This document shows, one piece after another, positions 5,895 to 11,228 of a stretch of DNA of 11,228 nucleotides. The first letter of the stretch is position 1. Each line of letters begins with the position of its first letter. The notes beneath the pieces are model-generated. The model had not been told where the DNA came from and ran no database searches. It worked only from the letters and a program-made list of their open reading frames with translations. The DNA is from an uncultured bacterium (GTDB lineage Bacteria; Cyanobacteriota; Vampirovibrionia; Gastranaerophilales; Gastranaerophilaceae): positions 1 through 11,228 of the forward strand of contig USHE01000053.1 of the NCBI GenBank assembly GCA_900554385.1. The letters run 5' to 3'. The translations under genes and the position numbers were made by a program.

Positions 5895-6361
5895 TGGAAT
5901 TCAATGCAACATTTTTTGTTTCAATTATCAGTTTTATCATATTCACATGGATTATGAATATGATATTTTATAAACCTTTTGGAAACATTATTAGTGAAAG
6001 GCAGAAATTTATTGACGAAACAACTGATGCTGCAAAAAATATAACAGATCAGGCTGAACAAATTAACGCAGAAAGAGAAGAAAGACTTGTTCAAGCAGAT
6101 AAAGATGCAAAGGAATTGATTAACGACACGGTTTCTAAAGTAAAACAAGCATCTAAGCTGAAAACTGACAGTGCGAAACAGCAAAGCGGCGAAGATATTC
6201 TTTCTGCCAAAGCAAAACTAAACGCACAGGCAAAAGAAACCGGTGAGCTTTTAAAAGGTAACGTGAAAGACCTTGCGGAGGCTATCTCTGAAAAAATACT
6301 TGGAGAATACACATCAATTAATTCAGTTGACAACAATATCGTAGATGAGGTAATCAAATAA
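5894..6361 (+). CDS. atpF': F-type ATP synthase subunit b' (second b-type stalk subunit)
   Basis: This is a 155-residue peripheral stalk subunit. One N-terminal membrane helix (about 5-26) is followed by F-Y-K-P-F-G-N-I-I-S-E-R-Q and a long charged coiled coil (about 35-125). The position directly after atpE and before a second b-like gene matches cyanobacterial atpG (b'). It would pair with the next gene's product to link Fo to the top of F1. The start shares one base with the atpE stop (TAATG). Stalk sequences diverge fast, so identity rests on topology and gene order. Confidence 0.88.
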   Translation: MEFNATFFVSIISFIIFTWIMNMIFYKPFGNIISERQKFIDETTDAAKNITDQAEQINAEREERLVQADKDAKELINDTVSKVKQASKLKTDSAKQQSGEDILSAKAKLNAQAKETGELLKGNVKDLAEAISEKILGEYTSINSVDNNIVDEVIK

Positions 6362-6362
6362 T

Positions 6363-6872
6363 ATGAATGGATTTTTTGAAATATGGGATTTGATAGTCAG
6401 GAGTAATACGTTTAACTTTGTATTGCTGGTTGTCATATTCTGTTTTGTGTTCAAAAAAATAAAAATCACAAATATTATTGATAATCTCAGACAAAGGATT
6501 GTTGACAGTATTGAAAATGCACAGAACAATAAAAACCTTGCTGATACGAAATTATCAAAAGCCAAAGAGTCTGTTAAAAATCTTGATGAAGATATTAACT
6601 CACAGCTTACACAAGCTAAAACTACAGCGGATTCAATTGCAGAAACTGTAAATAAAAACACGGAAAAACAAATTGAATTAATAAATGAAAATGTTAATAA
6701 AACTATTACAACCGAAGAAAAAACAATTTCAGCAAAATTGACAGAAAAAGCTGCATCTGCCGCAATAGCAGTGGCACAATTTCATATTTTGAATACATTA
6801 AAAAACAGACCTGACTTACAAAATAAATATATAGCGGAAAGCATACAGGAATTAGACAGGATACAGTTATAA
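6363..6872 (+). CDS. atpF: F-type ATP synthase subunit b
   Basis: This 169-residue stalk subunit has a membrane helix at about 15-31 after a short N-terminal part (F-F-E-I-W-D-L-I-V-R-S-N). A coiled coil rich in Lys, Asn, Glu and Thr follows. The C-terminal part (A-A-S-A-A-I-A-V-A-Q-F-H) fits the region that contacts delta. It starts one base after the b' stop and ends one base before the delta start, so translation is probably coupled. b and b' clearly differ in sequence, as expected for a heterodimeric stalk of the cyanobacterial type. The long thin hydrophilic region is of low complexity, so homology searches may score weakly. Confidence 0.88.
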   Translation: MNGFFEIWDLIVRSNTFNFVLLVVIFCFVFKKIKITNIIDNLRQRIVDSIENAQNNKNLADTKLSKAKESVKNLDEDINSQLTQAKTTADSIAETVNKNTEKQIELINENVNKTITTEEKTISAKLTEKAASAAIAVAQFHILNTLKNRPDLQNKYIAESIQELDRIQL

Positions 6873-6873
6873 T

Positions 6874-7431
6874 ATGGGAAAACATATACAACAAATTTCA
6901 ATATCGGCAAAAAATTACGCAAACGCACTCATTGGTGTTATAGAAGATAAGAAAGTAACATTTGAACAAATTTCCAATGATTTCGATACCGTGTGCAAAA
7001 TCCTTGAAATGTCAAAAGAATTGCAGTGTATTATGCATAATCCGACAATAGCTTTTGATATGAAAATTGATATTGCTGTTGATGTATTCAAAGATGACAT
7101 TAGTAATACGATGATGGATTTTATAAAAATTCTAATCGAGAAAAAACGGTTTAATGAATTTTCGCAAATTTATAAAGCTTACACAAACCGTTTAAATGAG
7201 ATTAACAATATTCAACCAGTTACAATAGTGTCGGCTGTTGAATTAACAGATAGCGATAAAGCTCAGGTTATACAAAAACTTGAAAACAAACTGAATAAAA
7301 CTGTTAAAGCAGACTGGGAGCTTAATGAAGATATAATTGCAGGTCTTGTGATTAAAATAAATGACAATGTAATTGATATGAGTATAAAACATAAGCTTGC
7401 CGGACTAAAAAAAGATTTGATGTTAAGATAA
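6874..7431 (+). CDS. atpH: F-type ATP synthase subunit delta (OSCP)
   Basis: Delta (185 aa) joins the b/b' stalk to the top of the alpha/beta hexamer. Family features are A-K-N-Y-A-N-A-L near 12-19 and a helical N-terminal domain with M-H-N-P-T-I near 54-59. L-I-E-K-K-R-F lies near 87-93. The C-terminal block reads V-S-A-V-E-L-T, then D-I-I-A-G-L-V-I-K-I-N-D-N-V-I-D-M-S-I. Length is normal for the family. It starts one base after the atpF stop. In the cyanobacterial naming scheme this gene is atpD, which should not be confused with atpD for beta elsewhere. Confidence 0.93.
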   Translation: MGKHIQQISISAKNYANALIGVIEDKKVTFEQISNDFDTVCKILEMSKELQCIMHNPTIAFDMKIDIAVDVFKDDISNTMMDFIKILIEKKRFNEFSQIYKAYTNRLNEINNIQPVTIVSAVELTDSDKAQVIQKLENKLNKTVKADWELNEDIIAGLVIKINDNVIDMSIKHKLAGLKKDLMLR

Positions 7432-7449
7432 ACGAATAAGAGGTTAGAT

Positions 7450-8961
7450 ATGGTATTAATAAAACCTGATGAAATAAGTTCAATTATTAGAAATAAAATT
7501 GAAAATTATGAATCTAAAACAGAAATTGCAAACACCGGTTCTGTAATAGAAGTTGGGGACGGGATTGCTAGAATTTACGGTTTGAATAACGTAATGTCAA
7601 ACGAACTTATTATGTTCGATGATGGTAAAGATACTCTCGGAATTACACTTAACCTTGATGAAGATAATGTGGGGGCTGTAATTCTTGGAGAATACACTCA
7701 CATCAAAGAAGGTATGTCTGTTAAAACAACAGGCAGAATTGCATCGGTTCCTGTCGGGGATGGGTTAATCGGAAGAATTATCGACCCTACAGGAAAACCT
7801 ATCGACGGTAAAGGGGATTACGAATATACCAAAACCAGACCGATAGAAAGAGTTGCGCCGGGTATTGTTACCAGAAAATCGGTTCATCAACCGCTTCAAA
7901 CCGGATTAACTGCAATCGATGCACTTACTCCGATCGGCAGAGGTCAGCGCGAACTGATTATCGGCGACCGCCAAACTGGTAAAACGGCAATCGCTGTTGA
8001 TACTATTATTAACCAAAAAGGCAAGAATGTAATTTGTATTTACGTTGCAATCGGACAGAAAGCTTCTACTGTAGCACAAATTGCCAAAACTCTTGAAGAA
8101 CACGGAGCTATGGATTATTCCATTATTGTTTCCGCAACAGCAAACGAACCTGCTCCGCTTCAGTATATCGCCCCATTTGCGGGAGTTGCTGTCGGCGAAG
8201 AATTTATGGAACAGGGTAAAGATGTTTTGATTGTTTATGACGATTTAAGTAAACACGCACAGGCATATCGTGCAATGAGTTTGTTGTTAAAAAGACCGCC
8301 CGGACGTGAAGCTTATCCAGGTGATGTTTTTTATCTTCACTCAAGACTCCTTGAACGTGCGGTCAAATTAAATGACGAGCTTGGTGGCGGAAGTATTACG
8401 GCACTCCCTATTATTGAAACACAGGCAGGAGATGTTTCTGCATACATTCCGACTAACGTTATTTCAATCACCGACGGTCAAATATTTCTTGAAACAAACC
8501 TGTTTAACTCAGGTGTAAGACCGGCTATTAATGCAGGTATTTCAGTGTCCCGTGTTGGCGGAGCTGCTCAGACTAAAGCCATTAAACAGGTTGCGGGAAA
8601 GTTAAGACTTGACCTTGCTCAATACAGAGAACTGGAAGCATTTGCACAGTTTGCATCAGATCTTGATCAGGCAACTAAAAATCAGCTTCTTCGAGGAGAA
8701 AAGTTAACGGAAGTTTTAAAACAACCGCAATATAACCCGTTGAGCGTAGCTGAACAGGTGAGTATATTATTTGCGGCTAATGAAGGATTGCTTGATGATA
8801 TTCCTAATACGGAAATAACAAGATTTAAAAAAGACTGGTTCGTGCATCTTGCTTCAAATCTTAAAGAACTTTCCAATAATTTGAATGACGGAAGTGCATT
8901 GTCAGATGAAGATAAAAAAGCTCTTAAAGATAATCTTGAGGCTTTTAAGAAAACATTTTAA
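7450..8961 (+). CDS. atpA: F-type ATP synthase subunit alpha
   Basis: Alpha (503 aa) forms the F1 hexamer with beta and carries the non-catalytic nucleotide sites plus the arginine finger of the catalytic sites. The Walker A loop is G-D-R-Q-T-G-K-T at 172-179 and the Walker B strand D-V-L-I-V-Y-D-D at 258-265. P-P-G-R-E-A-Y-P-G-D is at 283-292. The arginine finger is R368 in S-V-S-R-V-G-G-A-A-Q-T. The N-terminal beta-barrel includes G-D-G-I-A-R-I-Y-G at 36-44. Length is typical and no key residue is missing. It sits 18 bases after delta with AAGAGG (7438-7443) as ribosome binding site. The partner gene for beta is not in the window. Confidence 0.98.
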   Translation: MVLIKPDEISSIIRNKIENYESKTEIANTGSVIEVGDGIARIYGLNNVMSNELIMFDDGKDTLGITLNLDEDNVGAVILGEYTHIKEGMSVKTTGRIASVPVGDGLIGRIIDPTGKPIDGKGDYEYTKTRPIERVAPGIVTRKSVHQPLQTGLTAIDALTPIGRGQRELIIGDRQTGKTAIAVDTIINQKGKNVICIYVAIGQKASTVAQIAKTLEEHGAMDYSIIVSATANEPAPLQYIAPFAGVAVGEEFMEQGKDVLIVYDDLSKHAQAYRAMSLLLKRPPGREAYPGDVFYLHSRLLERAVKLNDELGGGSITALPIIETQAGDVSAYIPTNVISITDGQIFLETNLFNSGVRPAINAGISVSRVGGAAQTKAIKQVAGKLRLDLAQYRELEAFAQFASDLDQATKNQLLRGEKLTEVLKQPQYNPLSVAEQVSILFAANEGLLDDIPNTEITRFKKDWFVHLASNLKELSNNLNDGSALSDEDKKALKDNLEAFKKTF

Positions 8962-8970
8962 GGTATAACA

Positions 8971-9903
8971 ATGGGCAATCTTAAAGATATAAAAAACAGA
9001 ATAAAAAGCGTAGAAAGTACTAAAAAAATTACACGTGCAATGAAAATGGTTGCAGCTGCAAAAGTAAAAAAAGCCGAAACAACCGTAAAAGCATCACGTC
9101 CGTTCACTGCAGAATTAAATGCAATGTTCAAAAAACTTCTAAATTCTGTCGGAACGTACAGTGCCAATACGCTTAAAATAAAATCTGCAATAGACAATTA
9201 TCCGGAATTACTTCAATTACGCCAAATAAAAGGTGTCGGACTTCTTGTAATAACGTCAAATAAAGGTCTTGCAGGCGCGTATAATGCGAATGTTGTAAGA
9301 AAAACCTTAAAAAAAATTCAGGAATACAATGAACAGGGCATTCACGTAGAATTGTTTATTATCGGTCAAAAGGGAATTTCCGCACTTAAGCGTAAAGTGC
9401 AAGGGCTTGATTGTGAGATTGCAAAGACATACCTTAATGTAGCAAATAATCCAACAGGAAGTACCTGTCTTATGGTAGTAGAAGATCTTGCTGATTACTT
9501 TGTAAATAAAAAAATTGATAAGATTGAAATTATAACTACAAGATTTAAAAACATGATGAGCTACTTTGTTGAGGAATGGGAAATATTACCATTAAAAACT
9601 CAGGAAGAAGATTATGAACGCCTTCACGACAATATAGCCGATCCTCTTATGGAATTTGAGCCGGATATGCACCACATTTTACAAAAAGTTGTACCAATGT
9701 ATATTACAAATATTATTTATCAAGCAATGCTTGAAGCTCAAGCTAGTGAACTTGCTTCCAGAATGACTGCAATGTCTGCAGCAACAACAAATGCTGAAAA
9801 AATGATTACCACACTTTCAATTGAGTACAACAAGTCCCGTCAGGCAGCTATTACGCAGGAAATTGTCGAAGTAGTTTCAGGTGCTAACACACAGATTAAT
9901 TAA
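8971..9903 (+). CDS. atpG: F-type ATP synthase subunit gamma, without the cyanobacterial insert
   Basis: Gamma (310 aa) is the central rotor shaft. Its N-terminal helix has the classic pattern R-I-K-S-V-E-S-T-K-K-I-T-R-A-M-K-M-V-A-A-A-K (10-31). S-N-K-G-L-A-G-A-Y-N is at 96-105. The C-terminal helix has E-L-A-S-R-M-T-A-M-S-A-A-T-T-N-A (260-275) and Y-N-K-S-R-Q-A-A-I-T-Q-E-I (286-298). Between I-L-P-L (205-208) and E-P-D (230-232) there are only 21 residues, close to E. coli and well short of the regulatory insert of photosynthetic cyanobacteria and plastids. The extra length is instead near 60-88. It is the last gene of the cluster. The stop overlaps the convergent gene's stop, and no hairpin terminator follows. 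Confidence 0.96.
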   Translation: MGNLKDIKNRIKSVESTKKITRAMKMVAAAKVKKAETTVKASRPFTAELNAMFKKLLNSVGTYSANTLKIKSAIDNYPELLQLRQIKGVGLLVITSNKGLAGAYNANVVRKTLKKIQEYNEQGIHVELFIIGQKGISALKRKVQGLDCEIAKTYLNVANNPTGSTCLMVVEDLADYFVNKKIDKIEIITTRFKNMMSYFVEEWEILPLKTQEEDYERLHDNIADPLMEFEPDMHHILQKVVPMYITNIIYQAMLEAQASELASRMTAMSAATTNAEKMITTLSIEYNKSRQAAITQEIVEVVSGANTQIN

Positions 9904-11228
9904 GCACCTAAAAACTTTTCTTTTTCCACAATAGAATTAGCTGTAAAGTTTTGTCCCTTTTGAATTGTTGAGGCATCATTTTGCGATGATGTGTTTTGTA
10001 GTTGAGAATTATTTTGTGCAGCAAGTTTTGCTAAACGTTTTGCTTCATTCTTTTTAGTCATATAATCATTAACTTTAGGGATACCAAAACCGAGTACAAT
10101 TGCAGAATATGCGTATCCCACAAGCTGTGCAATATTAAGATTACGCAGTTTCACTCTTGTAAGCTTATCTTCTTTTGGCAAAAGTTTCATTAATTCGCTG
10201 AATTTTAACGCTTTGCCGTCTTTGACGGTTGAAATTCCGTGTTTTTGAAGTGCAGAATATAAAACTTCATCTCGGGTTTTTAAACTAGAATTAGTAAGCC
10301 ATTTCAAGAAACCTTTACCGTCATTTTTAGCCATATTTATCAAAGAACCGCTCTTATCAAGAAGTTTTGCTGTCCCTTTTGTAATAAGACTGCCGAGCAC
10401 AAGAAGGCTTAAAAAGCCCAATGTATCTTTTACGGCTGATTCTCTAAGTTCATCTTTATCTCTTGCGGAGATTAAACGTGACCCGATAGTAATCCCGTAC
10501 ACAAGTTTTAGCTGGTTAATGGTCGGCAACATTCCCTGAAACTGAACTTTTGATAATAATTTTTTAGGATTTGTTGTAATTGTTGAAATTGCAGCAGTTG
10601 AAAAAGCAAGTGCAGCCAAAGTTTTTTGCAATTTAAATCCAAATGAGTTGTCTTTTTCTCTGCCAGGAACTCCTACAAAACCATCCTGCCCTGTTTTTTT
10701 CTTTGTTAAATACATATTTAAAGGCTGAACAGATACTCCAAATAGAGTTGCAAACCCAAGCCCTGCAGCTGCTCTTGATTTATTAAATTTCTTTAGAGTA
10801 GAAACAAAATCGTTAGCATTTAAATCTGCAGCGTTTTCAAAAATCCCTTTAACTTTTTCGGTTTCAAATGATTTCATCACACTATAAATATTAGAAATCA
10901 TACCGTTTAAACTTGACTGCGCTTCTTTACCTGAGCCGACAAGCTTAACACTTTTTTCACCCCCAGTAGCAGCAGTCATAATAGAATAAAGATATTCTTT
11001 TGAATTTTTATCAAGTTTTGGAGATTTTTCATTCTTGATAGAATTGTATAAAGTATCAACAACCTTATTCTTAGTATCGGAATTCAACCCAACCCAGCCT
11101 GTTTCAACATCAGCTTCCGAGTTTCTGAATTTCAGACTGTCTGCTATTTTTGAAAGAGATTCCTTCAATGGATCTGCAGCTTTATTTTGGACTGATTGAT
11201 GATGAATATTAGCAAGAATGTCAATTGT
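9900..11228 (-). CDS. Large membrane-associated protein of unknown function, 5' end outside the window
   Basis: At least 442 residues are visible. The frame stays open to the right edge, so the start is missing. The first possible start inside is a TTG at 11168 with no ribosome binding site before it, and the 20 codons upstream are also open. Counting from the edge, hydrophobic segments lie near 153-173, 203-217, 270-283 and 367-385. Two of them end in a similar pattern, P-L-N-M-Y-L-T-K-K (about 169-177) and P-K-V-N-D-Y-M-T-K-K (384-393). The N-terminal third is helical and charged. The C-terminal 40 residues are rich in Gln, Asn and Ser. No enzyme motif or known domain was recognised. It is convergent with atpG, sharing TTAA at the stops, and probably unrelated to ATP synthesis. 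Confidence 0.75.
   Translation of the reverse strand, partial: TIDILANIHHQSVQNKAADPLKESLSKIADSLKFRNSEADVETGWVGLNSDTKNKVVDTLYNSIKNEKSPKLDKNSKEYLYSIMTAATGGEKSVKLVGSGKEAQSSLNGMISNIYSVMKSFETEKVKGIFENAADLNANDFVSTLKKFNKSRAAAGLGFATLFGVSVQPLNMYLTKKKTGQDGFVGVPGREKDNSFGFKLQKTLAALAFSTAAISTITTNPKKLLSKVQFQGMLPTINQLKLVYGITIGSRLISARDKDELRESAVKDTLGFLSLLVLGSLITKGTAKLLDKSGSLINMAKNDGKGFLKWLTNSSLKTRDEVLYSALQKHGISTVKDGKALKFSELMKLLPKEDKLTRVKLRNLNIAQLVGYAYSAIVLGFGIPKVNDYMTKKNEAKRLAKLAAQNNSQLQNTSSQNDASTIQKGQNFTANSIVEKEKFLGA

Noticed and set aside
6323..6661. 112-residue minus-strand frame opposite b' and b
   Set aside because: It lies wholly opposite well-supported stalk genes, has no ribosome binding site of note, and its composition is that expected from reading a Lys/Asn/Glu-rich coiled coil backwards.
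11166..11168. TTG as start codon of the right-hand unknown gene (422 residues)
   Set aside because: No ribosome binding site precedes it and the same frame is open for 20 more codons to the window edge, so the gene is better treated as truncated at its 5' end.

Overview
The window is AT-rich bacterial DNA that most likely comes from a non-photosynthetic relative of the Cyanobacteria (Melainabacteria/Vampirovibrionia, probably a gut Gastranaerophilales). The main evidence is the F-type ATP synthase cluster at 4926-9903. Its order is a, c, b', b, delta, alpha, gamma, with two different b-type stalk subunits and with beta and epsilon absent. This is the cyanobacterial gene order. The gamma subunit, however, lacks the insert found in photosynthetic cyanobacteria, and nothing in the window is photosynthetic. 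The lineage call rests on recalled family features, not on a search.

Left end (1-785): the first seven codons of a leftward gene with a prepilin-like start run off the edge. A 51-residue SpoVT/AbrB (MazE-like) DNA-binding protein faces away from it. The roughly 95 bp between them carries two copies of GTTATAACATT placed in likely promoters. A 142-residue protein of unknown function follows, ending at a hairpin terminator shared with the next operon.

Centre left (831-4816, minus strand): an operon reads birA, oadG, oadA, oadB. It encodes a biotin-protein ligase and the gamma, alpha and beta subunits of a sodium-pumping oxaloacetate decarboxylase. BirA would attach biotin to the alpha subunit. 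Alpha takes CO2 from oxaloacetate, and the beta membrane subunit uses decarboxylation of carboxybiotin to export Na+.

Centre right (4926-9903, plus strand): the ATP synthase genes are tightly packed, mostly with 1-20 bp between them, and start from a promoter placed back to back with the birA-oad promoter. The c subunit has an H+-type binding site, so the sodium pump next door probably does not drive this enzyme directly.

Right end (9900-11228, minus strand): a large protein of unknown function with several hydrophobic segments converges on atpG, sharing a TTAA stop overlap. It is open through the window edge, so its start lies outside.

No tRNA, rRNA, insertion sequence, CRISPR array or replication origin was seen. 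No gene-free stretch exceeds 300 bases.
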